NCBI GenBank assembly: GCA_905214955.1
Contig: CAJMON010000016.1
Span: 1-49,420 of the forward strand
Direction of reading: 5' to 3'
Origin: an uncultured bacterium
GTDB taxonomy: Bacteria > Bacillota > Clostridia > Lachnospirales > Lachnospiraceae
DNA: 49,420 nucleotides
How positions within the stretch are numbered: the stretch's first letter is position 1; each line of letters opens with the position of its first letter. Both the position numbers and the translations under genes were made by a program. Shown in pieces: positions 40,859-49,420 of this stretch. Under the pieces are notes generated by a model that saw nothing but the letters and a program-made list of their open reading frames with translations, had not been told where the DNA came from and made no database searches.

Positions 40859-41653
40859 ATGACACTTGGATTTATCGGCTGTGGAAATATGGCGCTTGCT
40901 ATGATTGGCGGAATCATCAAAAATGGACTGGCAAAACCGGAAGACATTCTGGCATCGGCTCTTCATGAAGAAAAACTGAAGCAGACAGAAAAGACGCTGG
41001 GCATTCAGACTACACTGGACAACCGTCTAGTGACGATCAAGGCAGATGTGCTGTTTCTGGCAGTGAAACCTCAGTTCTATCCGTCTGTGATTGCCCAGAT
41101 CAAAGATGTGGTACGCAAGGATCAGGTGATTGTGTCCATTGCACCGGGAAAAACCCTTGCATGGCTGACAGAACAGTTTGGAAAACCAGTAAAGCTTATT
41201 CGTTGTATGCCAAACACACCAGCGCTGGTGGGAGAGGGCATCACGGGAGTGACACCGGGAGAAGCATGCACAGAGGAAGATACAAAAAAGGTGCTGGCCC
41301 TTCTGGAAGGATTTGGAAAAGCAGAAGTGGTTCCGGAGCATCTGATGGATGCCGTGGTAGGTGTCAGCGGCAGTTCCCCAGCTTATGTATTTGTATTTAT
41401 TGAGACCATGGCAGATGCAGCTGTGGCAGCAGGAATGCCAAGGGCACAGGCATACCGTTTTGCGGCTCAGTCTGTGCTTGGCAGTGCAAAAATGGTTCTG
41501 GAGACTGGAAAGCATCCGGGAGAATTAAAAGACATGGTATGCTCTCCGGCAGGCACCACCATCGAGGCGGTGCGTGTGCTGGAAGAAAAAGGCCTGCGCA
41601 GTGCCGTGATGGAGGCTGTCCGCGCCTGTGTAGATAAATCCAGAGGCATGTAA
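40859..41653 (+). CDS. proC: Pyrroline-5-carboxylate reductase
   Basis: Final step of proline synthesis: NAD(P)H reduction of 1-pyrroline-5-carboxylate. 264 residues, standard length. N-terminal GFIGCGNMALAMIGG is the Rossmann site, VKLIRCMPNTPALVGEG the central signature, and ELKDMVCSPAGTTIEAVRVLEEKGLRSAVMEAV the C-terminal ProC signature. It is 16 bases after the DUF1980-like GTPase gene, behind GGGAGGG, so it is likely cotranscribed with the metal GTPases. The reason for that association is unclear. Confidence 0.96.
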   Translation: MTLGFIGCGNMALAMIGGIIKNGLAKPEDILASALHEEKLKQTEKTLGIQTTLDNRLVTIKADVLFLAVKPQFYPSVIAQIKDVVRKDQVIVSIAPGKTLAWLTEQFGKPVKLIRCMPNTPALVGEGITGVTPGEACTEEDTKKVLALLEGFGKAEVVPEHLMDAVVGVSGSSPAYVFVFIETMADAAVAAGMPRAQAYRFAAQSVLGSAKMVLETGKHPGELKDMVCSPAGTTIEAVRVLEEKGLRSAVMEAVRACVDKSRGM

Positions 41654-41664
41654 TACATTCTTTC

Positions 41665-41693
41665 TTGTGATTGCGTTTAAAATAGAGTATAAT
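41665..41693 (+). promoter_or_regulatory. Promoter of the pfkA-dnaX-ybaB-recR operon
   Basis: TTGTGA (41665-41670), a 17-base spacer and a perfect TATAAT (41688-41693), 36 bases before pfkA. Confidence 0.75.
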
Positions 41694-41729
41694 AAAAAAA
41701 ACTCTAGTAGAAAGAAGGGTGCATGACTG

Positions 41730-42803
41730 ATGAAAAGAATTGGTTTGCTTACCAGCGGCGGTGACTGTCAGGCGCTGAACGCCACGATGCGGGGAGTAGT
41801 AAAAGGATTAAGCGCGAATGTGGAGGATCTTGAAGTTTATGGTTTCATGAATGGCTATAAAGGTCTGATTTATGGAGACTACCGGATGCTGACTTCCGCG
41901 GATTTTTCAGGTATCCTTACAAAGGGCGGCACGATTCTGGGAACTTCCAGACAGCCGTTTAAGATGATGCGCGTACCGGATGAAAAAGGGCTGGACAAGG
42001 TAGAGGCCATGAAGCAGAACTATTACAAGCTGCGTCTGGACTGTCTGGTGATCCTGGGCGGAAACGGTACACAGAAGACGGCAAACCTTCTGCGAGAAGA
42101 AGGACTGAATATCATTCATCTGCCGAAGACTATTGACAATGATATCTACGGCACAGATATGACCTTTGGATTCCAGAGTGCGGTGAACATTGCCACAGAT
42201 GCCATTGACTGTATTCATACTACAGCAGCTTCCCACAACCGGGTATTCGTGGTAGAAGTCATGGGCCACAAAGTTGGATGGCTGACCCTTCATGCAGGTA
42301 TTGCCGGAGGCGCAGACATTATTCTGATTCCGGAGATTCCTTATGATATCGACAAGGTCATTGATGCCATTGACAAGCGTACTGCAGCAGGAAAAGGCTT
42401 TACCATCCTGGCAGTGGCAGAGGGAGCCATTTCCAAGGAAGATGCTAAGCTTTCCAAAAAAGAAATGAAAGAGAAGCTGAAAGACTACAAGTATCCGTCA
42501 GTCTCCTATGAGCTGGCAGATCAGATCATGAAAAAGACCGGAACAGAAGTGCGCATTACCGTTCCGGGACACACCCAGAGAGGAGGAAGTCCATGTCCGT
42601 ATGACCGTGTGCTTTCTACAAGACTGGGCGCAGAGGCAGCTAGCCTGATCCTGAAAGAAGAGTACGGATACATGGTAGGCATTGTCAATGGGAAAATTAA
42701 AAAGGTTCCTCTTGGAGAAGTAGCTGGCAAGCTGAAGATGGTTTCGCCGGATGACCAGCTGGTTCAGGAGGCCAAAATGATCGGTATCAGCTTCGGAGAT
42801 TAA
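41730..42803 (+). CDS. pfkA: 6-phosphofructokinase
   Basis: Phosphorylates fructose 6-phosphate in glycolysis. 357 residues, longer than the 320-residue E. coli type and like group III enzymes. LLTSGGDCQALNA is the N-terminal nucleotide loop. The donor-site motif is G110-G111-N112-G113-T114, where ATP enzymes usually have GGDG; Gly at 113 favours ATP over pyrophosphate. PKTIDND has K133, a lysine found in PPi-dependent and group III enzymes, and D136 as catalytic base. GHTQRGGSP binds the sugar phosphate. Three bases separate it from dnaX. Confidence 0.92.
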   Translation: MKRIGLLTSGGDCQALNATMRGVVKGLSANVEDLEVYGFMNGYKGLIYGDYRMLTSADFSGILTKGGTILGTSRQPFKMMRVPDEKGLDKVEAMKQNYYKLRLDCLVILGGNGTQKTANLLREEGLNIIHLPKTIDNDIYGTDMTFGFQSAVNIATDAIDCIHTTAASHNRVFVVEVMGHKVGWLTLHAGIAGGADIILIPEIPYDIDKVIDAIDKRTAAGKGFTILAVAEGAISKEDAKLSKKEMKEKLKDYKYPSVSYELADQIMKKTGTEVRITVPGHTQRGGSPCPYDRVLSTRLGAEAASLILKEEYGYMVGIVNGKIKKVPLGEVAGKLKMVSPDDQLVQEAKMIGISFGD

Positions 42804-42806
42804 TAA

Positions 42807-44480
42807 ATGAGCTATACTGCTTTATATCGTAAATTTCGTCCTGACACCTTCGCAGATGTGAAGGGTCAGGACGCTATTGTGAAAACACTGAAAAATCAGA
42901 TCAGAGCGGACCGTATCGGCCACGCTTATTTATTCTGCGGAACCAGAGGTACTGGAAAGACCACCATCGCCAAAATCATGGCCAAAGCGGTGAACTGCGA
43001 GCATCCAGTAGACGGCAATCCCTGCAATGAATGTCCCACCTGTAAGGCCATTGCTGCAGGCACTTCCATGAATGTGATTGAGATTGATGCTGCCTCCAAC
43101 AACGGTGTGGACAATATCCGTGAGATCCGGGATGAGGTGGCATATTCTCCCACCACAGGGAAATACAAGGTCTATATCATCGATGAGGTGCATATGCTTT
43201 CCATCGGTGCATTTAATGCACTGCTGAAGACTCTGGAAGAACCGCCTTCTTATGTCATCTTTATTCTGGCGACCACTGAATCTGCCAAGATTCCCGTAAC
43301 CATTCTTTCCAGATGCCAGCGCTATGATTTCCGGCGGATTCCCATGGAGACCATTGAACGGCGCCTTCGGGAGCTGGCGGATAAAGAGCAGGTGGATGTG
43401 GAAGAAAAGGCCCTGCGCTACATTGCAAAAAAAGCAGACGGCGGAATGCGTGACGCCTTAAGCCTTCTGGATCAGTGTATTGCGTTTTATCTGGGAGAGA
43501 CCCTGACTTATGACAATGTGCTGGAGGTGTTAGGCGCTGTGGACACCGATGAGTTCAGTAAGATGCTTCGGGAGATTCTGCTTTCCAAGATTCCCCAGGT
43601 GATGACCCATCTGGAAGAACTGGTGATGCAGGGACGGGACCTGGGACAGTTTGTCACAGATTTCACCTGGTATTTAAGAAATCTTCTGCTGCTGAAAACC
43701 TCCGATGATTGTGAGGATGTGCTGGATGTTTCTTCGGAAAATCTGATTCAGCTGCAGGAAGAGGCAGGTATGGTCCGGGAAGATACCCTGATGCGCTTTA
43801 TCAGGATTCTTTCTGATCTGTCCAACCAGCTGCGCAGTGCCGCATCCAAGCGGGTGCTGCTGGAGATTGCCCTGATCAAGATGTGCAGGCCGGAAACCCA
43901 GAATGATGAGATTTCCGTGCTGGAGCGTGTGCGCCGTCTGGAAAAGCAGATCGAGTCCGGCGTGGTGGTGCATCAGGCACAGGGAGGATCTTACGGATAC
44001 GGTGAAGATTACCAGGATCAGGACTGGTCCCGGTTTGGTGTTGCCAGTGGGGGAACTGCAGGAGCAGAGGCGGCAGGCACTCCCTCCGGAAATGCAGCTG
44101 GTATGCCGGAAGAACCTCCGGAAAAAGCAGCTTCAGAGGATCTGCAGAAAGTGATGCAGAACTGGCGCAGCATTATCAGTGCAGCGCCGGAAAAACGGTT
44201 TAAGACTGTTTTGGCCAGTGCAGTGCCAAAATATGACAGCAGCGGAGATGATCCACGGCTGTTTGTTGTGTTTTCTGATTTTCTGGGAGAGCCTTATCTG
44301 CAGGATGCCCAGAAAAAAGAAGAACTGGAAAAAATCATTGCCGGAAAGATCGGCAAGAGCGTGGAAGTCAAGTTTGTCCTTCAGGCAGATGAACATTTAA
44401 ATACAGGAAAGCTTTCCAGAATTAACGTGGAGGATGCCCTGAAGCAGATCCACGCAGAGATCGAAGTAGAAGACGAATAA
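42807..44480 (+). CDS. dnaX: DNA polymerase III subunit gamma/tau
   Basis: Clamp-loader ATPase, 557 residues. YRKFRPDTFADVKGQDAIVKTLKNQI, Walker A GTRGTGKTT, a zinc site C-x8-C-x2-C-x2-C around CNECPTC, Walker B VYIIDEVHML, and sensor 1 ATTESAKIPVTILSRCQ. The C-terminal third is variable with an Ala/Gly/Glu linker. I see no slippery site placed where a gamma-forming frameshift would be expected. It is part of the widespread dnaX-ybaB-recR cluster. Confidence 0.97.
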   Translation: MSYTALYRKFRPDTFADVKGQDAIVKTLKNQIRADRIGHAYLFCGTRGTGKTTIAKIMAKAVNCEHPVDGNPCNECPTCKAIAAGTSMNVIEIDAASNNGVDNIREIRDEVAYSPTTGKYKVYIIDEVHMLSIGAFNALLKTLEEPPSYVIFILATTESAKIPVTILSRCQRYDFRRIPMETIERRLRELADKEQVDVEEKALRYIAKKADGGMRDALSLLDQCIAFYLGETLTYDNVLEVLGAVDTDEFSKMLREILLSKIPQVMTHLEELVMQGRDLGQFVTDFTWYLRNLLLLKTSDDCEDVLDVSSENLIQLQEEAGMVREDTLMRFIRILSDLSNQLRSAASKRVLLEIALIKMCRPETQNDEISVLERVRRLEKQIESGVVVHQAQGGSYGYGEDYQDQDWSRFGVASGGTAGAEAAGTPSGNAAGMPEEPPEKAASEDLQKVMQNWRSIISAAPEKRFKTVLASAVPKYDSSGDDPRLFVVFSDFLGEPYLQDAQKKEELEKIIAGKIGKSVEVKFVLQADEHLNTGKLSRINVEDALKQIHAEIEVEDE

Positions 44481-44506
44481 AACATTCAATAACAGGAGGA
44501 TTTTCA

Positions 44507-44872
44507 ATGGCAAAACGTGGAGGATTTCCGGGCGGCGGTATGCCCGGCAACATGAACAACTTAATGAAACAGGCGCAGAGAATGCAGCGCCAGATGGAAG
44601 AGAACCAGAAAGCACTGGAAGAAAAAGAATTTACTGCCACTGCAGGCGGCGGTGCTGTGGAAGTGACCGTTTCCGGTAAAAGAGAAGTGTTAAAAGTAAA
44701 GCTTTCTGAAGAAGCTGTAGATCCGGATGATATCGAAATGCTGGAAGACCTGATCGTGGCAGCTACCAATGAGGCTCTGCGCAAGGTAGATGAGGAAGCC
44801 AGTGCAGTGATGTCCAAAATGACCGGCGGCTTAGGCAGTCTTGGCGGTCTTGGCGGAGGACTTCCTTTCTGA
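44507..44872 (+). CDS. YbaB/EbfC nucleoid-associated protein
   Basis: 121 residues. Gly/Met-rich start (GGFPGGGMPGNMNNLMKQAQRMQRQMEE), coiled helix, then TATAGGGAVEVTVSGKREVLKVKLS and the helix LEDLIVAATNEALRKVDEEASAVMSKMTGG. Binds DNA as a dimer and is almost always encoded between dnaX and recR. AGGAGG precedes the ATG. The stop codon overlaps the recR start. Confidence 0.95.
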   Translation: MAKRGGFPGGGMPGNMNNLMKQAQRMQRQMEENQKALEEKEFTATAGGGAVEVTVSGKREVLKVKLSEEAVDPDDIEMLEDLIVAATNEALRKVDEEASAVMSKMTGGLGSLGGLGGGLPF

Positions 44873-45468
44873 TGGACTATTACAGCAGACAGATCAGCCG
44901 GCTGATTGAAGAACTTTCCAAGCTTCCGGGGGTAGGCAGTAAGTCTGCCCAGAGGCTTGCGTTTCACATCATCAACCGCCCCATAGAGGAAGTGCGGCAG
45001 CTGGCAGATGCCATCGTAGATGCAAAGGAAAATGTCCGTTACTGCAAAGAATGTTTCACATTGACGGATCAGGAGCTGTGTCCCATCTGCCGGAATCCGT
45101 CAAGGGACCACGGCACTATTATGGTGGTGGAGAGCACCAGGGATCTTGCGGCCTATGAAAAAACCGGAAAATTTAATGGTGTGTACCATGTGCTTCACGG
45201 TGCCATTTCCCCCATGCTGGGAATTGGCCCCAATGATATCCGCTTAAAGGAACTGATGCAGCGCCTACAGGGGGATGTCAAAGAAGTGATCATTGCCACA
45301 AACTCCAGCCTGGAGGGGGAGACCACAGCCATGTACATCAGCAAGCTGATCAAACCTACCGGGATCAAAGTCAGCCGGATTGCCAGCGGCGTACCGGTAG
45401 GAGGCGACCTGGAGTATATTGATGAAGTAACACTGCTGCGTGCCCTGGAAGGACGCGTGGAGTTATAA
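44872..45468 (+). CDS. recR: Recombination protein RecR
   Basis: 198 residues, standard length. Helix-hairpin-helix ELSKLPGVGSKSAQRLAFHII, zinc finger C-K-E-C...C-P-I-C (CKECFTLTDQELCPIC), Toprim domain starting MVVESTRDLAAYE, and the Walker B-like C-terminal VPVGGDLEYIDEVTLLRALEGR. Acts with RecO/RecF in daughter-strand gap repair. It starts at the last base of the ybaB stop codon region (ATG 44872) and ends just before a terminator. Confidence 0.97.
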   Translation: MDYYSRQISRLIEELSKLPGVGSKSAQRLAFHIINRPIEEVRQLADAIVDAKENVRYCKECFTLTDQELCPICRNPSRDHGTIMVVESTRDLAAYEKTGKFNGVYHVLHGAISPMLGIGPNDIRLKELMQRLQGDVKEVIIATNSSLEGETTAMYISKLIKPTGIKVSRIASGVPVGGDLEYIDEVTLLRALEGRVEL

Positions 45469-45474
45469 ATGCAT

Positions 45475-45534
45475 AAAAAAGAACCCTGGAGCGCAGGAAA
45501 AAATCCCTACGATGTCTGCCAGGGTTCTTTTTTT
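45475..45534. terminator. Bidirectional terminator between recR and the secreted protein gene
   Basis: AAGAACCCTGG pairs with CCAGGGTTCTT (left arm ending 45489, right arm starting 45519), with six A's before and seven T's after, serving both strands. Confidence 0.88.
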
Positions 45535-45542
45535 AATTCGGC

Positions 45543-46145
45543 TTATTCTGCTGCGGATTCGCTTTCAGTCTCGGTGTCCTCATCTGCAACACTTAAAGAA
45601 GTAAGCATTGCAAATGCGGTCTCTTTGAAATCGTCATCATCCGTCGGTGCGCAGTTGATGGTGTAGGCGCCGCCTTCGGTATCCAAAAACAGAATGCCGC
45701 TGGCTGTCTCATCTGCAGAATCATAAGCAACCACATCGATGTCATTGAAGGTACCCAGTTCAATACCGGTGTAGTTCTCGGTATCTTCTTCCAGGGAAGC
45801 GGCAACCTCTTCCAGAGTCACATCTTCATCGCCTTCTTCAGCAGGAACATACATGACATTTAAGTTCCAGCCTTTGTCATCCGGAGAGGAGATCCAGAAA
45901 ATAACGCCGTCATTGGCATCATCTTCGCTGATTTCCTGAACATCCCAGTCAGACGGCAAGTACAGCTTGAATCCAGCTTCGAAGGTGATCCAGTTTCCCT
46001 CATAAGGAGCCTGTGTCTCATCGAAAGTAATATCCAGTGCTTCAGAAGATGCGGTTTCTGTCTCAGTCTCTTCTGCAAAAGCTGGAACGGTCCAGCTGGC
46101 AGCAAGTGAAGCGGTTAAAAGCATAGCGATAAATTTTTTCTTCAT
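45543..46145 (-). CDS. Secreted acidic protein of unknown function
   Basis: About 200 residues. The signal peptide is KKKFIAMLLTASLAASWTVPAFAEE, cleaved near AFA-EE; a Thr/Glu-rich linker follows. The mature domain (WITFEAGFKLYLPSDWDVQEI, then GVIFWISSPDDKGWNLNVMYV and INCAPTDDDDFKETAFAMLTSL) has the layout of the small PsbP/DUF-like secreted folds common in Clostridia. The tail is very acidic. AGGAGGA at 46154-46160 supports the start at 46145 rather than 46169. No cysteine for lipidation. Function not known. Confidence 0.8.
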   Translation of the reverse strand: MKKKFIAMLLTASLAASWTVPAFAEETETETASSEALDITFDETQAPYEGNWITFEAGFKLYLPSDWDVQEISEDDANDGVIFWISSPDDKGWNLNVMYVPAEEGDEDVTLEEVAASLEEDTENYTGIELGTFNDIDVVAYDSADETASGILFLDTEGGAYTINCAPTDDDDFKETAFAMLTSLSVADEDTETESESAAE

Positions 46146-46213
46146 AAAGAAAATCCTCCTGTCTGTCATTTTGGGGAAAATAACATTGATTTCCCGCGAG
46201 TTTGTATGAATTT

Positions 46214-46242
46214 ATCATATCATAGAACGGTTTAAATGAAAA
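46214..46242 (-). promoter_or_regulatory. Promoter of the secreted acidic protein
   Basis: Reverse strand: TTTTCA (46242-46237), a 17-base spacer and TATGAT (46219-46214), about 70 bases before the start. A second overlapping TATGAT lies five bases upstream. Confidence 0.45.
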
Positions 46243-46307
46243 TACTTTTTGCAAGATTGTAAAAATATCTGCAAAATTGTGAAACTGCAATCTGCATTAT
46301 GGCAAAG

Positions 46308-48539
46308 TCAGGGCATCTGTTTTCTAAGCCATGCCTGGACTGTCTGCCGCATGGCGGTTACGGAGGAGAGAAGAGCATTCAACTCCTGCTTGGAGAGCGC
46401 CTGAGTGCGGGTGTGGTCTTCTGCTTCTTTTGCCTGTCCGGCAAGAGCTTCCATACCAAGGGACATTGCATTGTTTTTCAGGGCATGAATGGCAACCTCC
46501 AGTTCACGCCACTTTTTTTCAGAAAAAAGAGCATTCCAGGAAGCAGCAGGGTCTTCTCCTGAAACAAACAGGGAGAGCAGTTCCCAGTACAATTCTGGAT
46601 CGCCTGCGGAATAAGAAAGTCCTTTTTTCACCTGGATCCCGGAATCTGTCAGTGTCCGATAAAGAGAAGCCTGATCGGAAGGAAGATCACCGAAAGCTGG
46701 TTTTTCCGGAGAAAGAGCTGGCAGAAATGAGAACACGCACCGTTCCAGCTGCTTTAAAGAAACCGGCTTTGTCAGACAGCCCTCAAAGCCCCAGGCTCTG
46801 GAGATACGGTGTGCATGCTCCTGGGTGTAGGCCGTGATCACAACAGCAGGCGTGTTCTGGCAGGGAGCTTTTTTCTGGCTGCGGATTTTCTTTAAGAGTT
46901 CTCCACCGTTCATATCAGACATTTTATAATCCAGAAGCAGGAGCGCGTAAGGATTCTTGGCAGTCAGCTTTAAAGCGGTCTCTCCATTTTCAGCCACATC
47001 TGCAGAAATGTTCATGCGTTCCAGAAACTTTTTCAGAACAAAGAGGTTCATTTCATTGTCATCCACAGCAAGAATGCGGGTGCCTTTCGGCGCTGCTTTT
47101 GGAACGTCATCCGGATTTTTTGAAAAGGCAGGAGAGGAGTGCAGCGAAATAGCGTTCAGAGAAACGTCTGTGAGAGGGCGCATGGGAAGGGTGAGGGTAA
47201 ATTTGCTCCCAAACCCGTAGCAGCTTTTCACAGTGAGTGTGCCGTGCATTCTCTTGGCAAGATTCTGGCAGATGGCAAGCCCCAGCCCGGTGCCTTCAAT
47301 GTTGCTGTTTTTGGAAGTATCCACTCGCTCAAATGGAAGAAAAATGGCAGCCAGATTTTCTTCACGGATGCCGATGCCGGTGTCTTCCACCGATGCAGTA
47401 AACAGGCCTTCTTGATAAGAGACGGAAAGGAGAACGGTTCCCTGCCTGGTAAATTTCAGCGCATTGCTCAGAAGATTGGAGAGAATCTGCTCCAACCGTC
47501 TTTGGTCTCCGGAGAGTCTGGCAGGCATAGGGCTGTCAAACTGGAAAAACAGCTTTAAATTCTTTCTGGAAGCCATGGGTTCTGCCAGGGCATACAGGGA
47601 AGTAAACAGTTCCTGAACGGGAATCGCTCCTTCTTCAATGACAAACTGGCCGGATTCCATTTGGGAATAGTCGATGATATCGTTGACCAGATCCAGAAGG
47701 GTCTGGCAGGACGCCTTGGATTTGGAGGCATATTCTAGGATGGCGGGATCGTGGGAATCCATAAGAATCAGGTCATTCATGGCGAGAATGCTGTTTAAAG
47801 GCATTCGCATTTCATGGCTCATGGCGGCAAGAAAAGCATCCCTGGAATTTTCCAGCTCGCTGAAATATCCATAGCGGACAAAAGCCAGCCAGTTGCAGAA
47901 GGTCTGAATCATAATGGCCACGGAGACTGGATTGTATTCGCCAAAAACACCGAGAGCTTTTAAAAACACCTCGATCATCATGGCGCAGCATCCAATGAGA
48001 GTAAGGACGAGACGCCTGCGGTAAATCCCATGTTCTTTATGCATCTGCCGCAGACTTCCAAAAATAGTGGTGAGGTAGACCAGAACAAACCAGATATAAT
48101 AGAGTGTCCAGATCCAGCCGCGGGTCACATCGATTCTTGGATATTCCCCTTCATAAATAATAGAAGCCGTTTTATAAAACCACGGATGATATTCCATGGA
48201 CAGGGAACCTGCCAAGACGATCATGCAGATGATAAGCTGGAGTGTGTACAGCCATTTAGGCGCCTGGAGCCTGGCGAAAATATTGAGAAACCAGCTCATG
48301 GCCATCAGGTAGCAGCACAGGCCGAAATATTCAAATTTCAATGCCAGATAGGCCGATGAAACGGTGTCAGACATGAGAATTTCCATGGCAAGAGCGATGA
48401 GGAAAATAAAAAGAAAAACCTGCATGAGGAGAAAGGCAAGCTGCTCTTTGGCAGGGCGCATCTGTGCCACATGCAGGAAAATGACAAACAGAAGCAGAAT
48501 GGAGAGAAAAATGGAAGTCATATTTATCTGTGCGATCAT
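46308..48539 (-). CDS. Hybrid sensor kinase with receiver and Hpt domains
   Basis: 743 residues, a complete phosphorelay in one protein. The N-terminal 215 residues have about seven membrane helices (7TM histidine-kinase type). HisKA H242 in AAMSHEMRMPLNSIL; ATPase domain with LSNLLSNALKFT, VEDTGIGI and EGTGLGLAIC; receiver D537 in LLLLDYKMSDMNGG; Hpt H685 in AIHALKNNAMSLG. Its ATG overlaps the stop of the upstream LytTR regulator gene (ATGA). An Hpt output normally hands phosphate to a separate regulator; the adjacent one is frameshifted, so the output may be broken or another regulator is used. Confidence 0.92.
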   Translation of the reverse strand: MIAQINMTSIFLSILLLFVIFLHVAQMRPAKEQLAFLLMQVFLFIFLIALAMEILMSDTVSSAYLALKFEYFGLCCYLMAMSWFLNIFARLQAPKWLYTLQLIICMIVLAGSLSMEYHPWFYKTASIIYEGEYPRIDVTRGWIWTLYYIWFVLVYLTTIFGSLRQMHKEHGIYRRRLVLTLIGCCAMMIEVFLKALGVFGEYNPVSVAIMIQTFCNWLAFVRYGYFSELENSRDAFLAAMSHEMRMPLNSILAMNDLILMDSHDPAILEYASKSKASCQTLLDLVNDIIDYSQMESGQFVIEEGAIPVQELFTSLYALAEPMASRKNLKLFFQFDSPMPARLSGDQRRLEQILSNLLSNALKFTRQGTVLLSVSYQEGLFTASVEDTGIGIREENLAAIFLPFERVDTSKNSNIEGTGLGLAICQNLAKRMHGTLTVKSCYGFGSKFTLTLPMRPLTDVSLNAISLHSSPAFSKNPDDVPKAAPKGTRILAVDDNEMNLFVLKKFLERMNISADVAENGETALKLTAKNPYALLLLDYKMSDMNGGELLKKIRSQKKAPCQNTPAVVITAYTQEHAHRISRAWGFEGCLTKPVSLKQLERCVFSFLPALSPEKPAFGDLPSDQASLYRTLTDSGIQVKKGLSYSAGDPELYWELLSLFVSGEDPAASWNALFSEKKWRELEVAIHALKNNAMSLGMEALAGQAKEAEDHTRTQALSKQELNALLSSVTAMRQTVQAWLRKQMP

Positions 48540-49253
48540 GAGGGCACCTCCCTTGGAAACTGCTTCAGGTAAGAATAAAATTCCTGGCAGACACTATTGC
48601 GGCAGCGGACAGGAATGGTGATGGAATCTCCATTTTTCAGAATACATTCTCCGCTGCGGATTTCCTGAATTCTGGCTGGATTGACCAGATAACTGTAGCC
48701 AATGCGGATGAAACGCCCCTCCAGGACAGAAGCAAAGTCCGAAATTTTTCCATTTACCAGAATGGAGTCGAAAGTGGTGTAAATCCGCAGATGTCGGTTC
48801 TCGATCTCCAGGTACAAAATAGTGTCCAGGTAGATTTCCTGTTCTCCGTGGCCTGCTTCGTGGACATGGAGCGACTCGGAAGTCTGGCGGAAAAGATGCT
48901 CCACCCGCTTCATGGTAAACACAAAATCATCGTAGGTAAATGGTTTGGCCAGAAAACCATCCGCATAAACCGAATAGCTTTCCAGGGCATGTTCCGTGGA
49001 GGAAGTGGTAAACACAATGCTTCCTTCGTATCCGGAAAGGCGCAGCTGCCATGCCGTCCAGACTGGACATCAGGATATCCAGAAGAATGAGAAAAGGCGG
49101 CTCCGCGGCAGTCTGAAATGCCTGAAGAAGCTCTGCGGCAGATAAAAAAGTCTGAATTTGGACGCGGAAAGAACGTCTTGCAGCATATTGTTTCAAGAAA
49201 TATTCTGTTCGAAACCGATCGACTGGATCGTCATCACATAGATAAATCCACAT
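48536..49253 (-). pseudogene. LytTR response regulator, frameshifted
   Basis: The first frame (from ATG 49253) encodes a receiver start: IYLCDDDPVD and D59 in LILLDILMSSLDGMAA. After about 49035 that frame turns to nonsense (PFRIRRKHCVYHF). The shifted frame continues the domain without a gap: QLRLSGYEGSIVFTTSSTEHALESYSVYADGFLAKPFTYDD, then a LytTR DNA-binding domain (YLEIENRHLRIYTTFDSI, GRFIRIGYSYLVNPARI) to the stop at 48536. Both halves together make a normal regulator of about 240 residues. A few residues usually found between DGM and QLRLSG seem missing, so a small deletion of about 11 bases is likely. GGGA precedes ATG 49253. Confidence 0.85.
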
Positions 49254-49342
49254 AAAATCCCTTCTGTCAAATAAATTAAAGTCAAAAAACGATAGGAACT
49301 GCTGTCCTGTGGTTTCCGGGCTTTTGCATCTAATTTCCTTCT

Positions 49343-49372
49343 ATTATAGCGTGAATGCCAGAAATGGTTCAA
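49343..49372 (-). promoter_or_regulatory. Promoter of the LytTR/hybrid kinase pair
   Basis: Reverse strand: TTGAAC (49372-49367), an 18-base spacer and a perfect TATAAT (49348-49343), about 90 bases before the regulator start. Confidence 0.65.
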
Positions 49373-49420
49373 GAAAAAATTGTAAAACTTTACACGACTC
49401 AATATAAATGAAATTAAATT

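Noticed and set aside
43427..43433. A7 run in dnaX as a programmed frameshift site
   Set aside because: It lies near residue 207, within the ATPase core, far before the position where a gamma product would end, and no stimulatory hairpin is evident.
49193..49402. 69-codon reverse ORF upstream of the LytTR gene
   Set aside because: It covers the promoter (TTGAAC-18-TATAAT) and leader of the regulator and overlaps its receiver in another frame.

Overview
The window looks like a chromosomal segment of a gut Firmicute of the Lachnospiraceae, probably Blautia-like. This is inferred from moderate GC, AGGAGG-type ribosome sites, frequent TTG/GTG starts, Ser/Glu/Thr-rich linkers after signal peptides, and gene content (YesM/AraC sugar systems, B12 riboswitch, two COG0523 GTPases, dnaX-ybaB-recR). 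I see no tRNA or rRNA gene, no CRISPR array and no intact insertion sequence or prophage.

Layout. 1-1.1 kb: nitroreductase and a damaged small reverse ORF. 1.2-11.8 kb: a carbohydrate locus with YesM-type kinase, AraC-type response regulator, CUT1 ABC importer lacking its own ATPase, a GH2 enzyme carrying the NxK signature of beta-glucuronidases, an oxidoreductase and a second AraC regulator. It reads as a sense-import-cleave module for glucuronide-like substrates. 11.8-15.6 kb (reverse): a four-gene Fe-siderophore-type importer with a DtxR-like box at its promoter. 15.9-23.4 kb: a small secreted protein, then a cobalamin riboswitch with terminator controlling a five-gene Nik/Opp-type importer, a decayed binding-protein gene and an M14-like deacylase; cobalt or nickel uptake is the simplest reading. 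23.4-27.2 kb: NudC, a TetR regulator and an oleate hydratase with an unusual hydrophobic N-terminal extension. 27.4-32.0 kb: an M20 peptidase, a C39-like protein, AzlC/AzlD and an Atg22-type MFS transporter.

32.0-32.75 kb has no credible gene. It holds a direct repeat, a long nested hairpin and a separate 223-nt element closed at both ends by complementary arms; this is the best candidate here for an undescribed RNA or repeat family. 32.8-38.6 kb: two GT4 glycosyltransferases resembling the glycolipid synthases of Firmicutes, a VTT/DedA-like membrane protein and an OmpR-type two-component system, suggesting an envelope-glycolipid module with its own sensor. 38.7-41.7 kb: a COG0523 GTPase with a large duplicated His/Asp/Cys array, a second GTPase apparently fused to a DUF1980-like domain, and proC. 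41.7-45.5 kb: pfkA-dnaX-ybaB-recR. 45.5-49.3 kb (reverse): a secreted acidic protein, a hybrid kinase with receiver and Hpt domains, and its partner LytTR regulator, which is frameshifted.

All functions are read from protein sequence and context. Promoters, operators and RNA folds were found by eye and not scored by a program.
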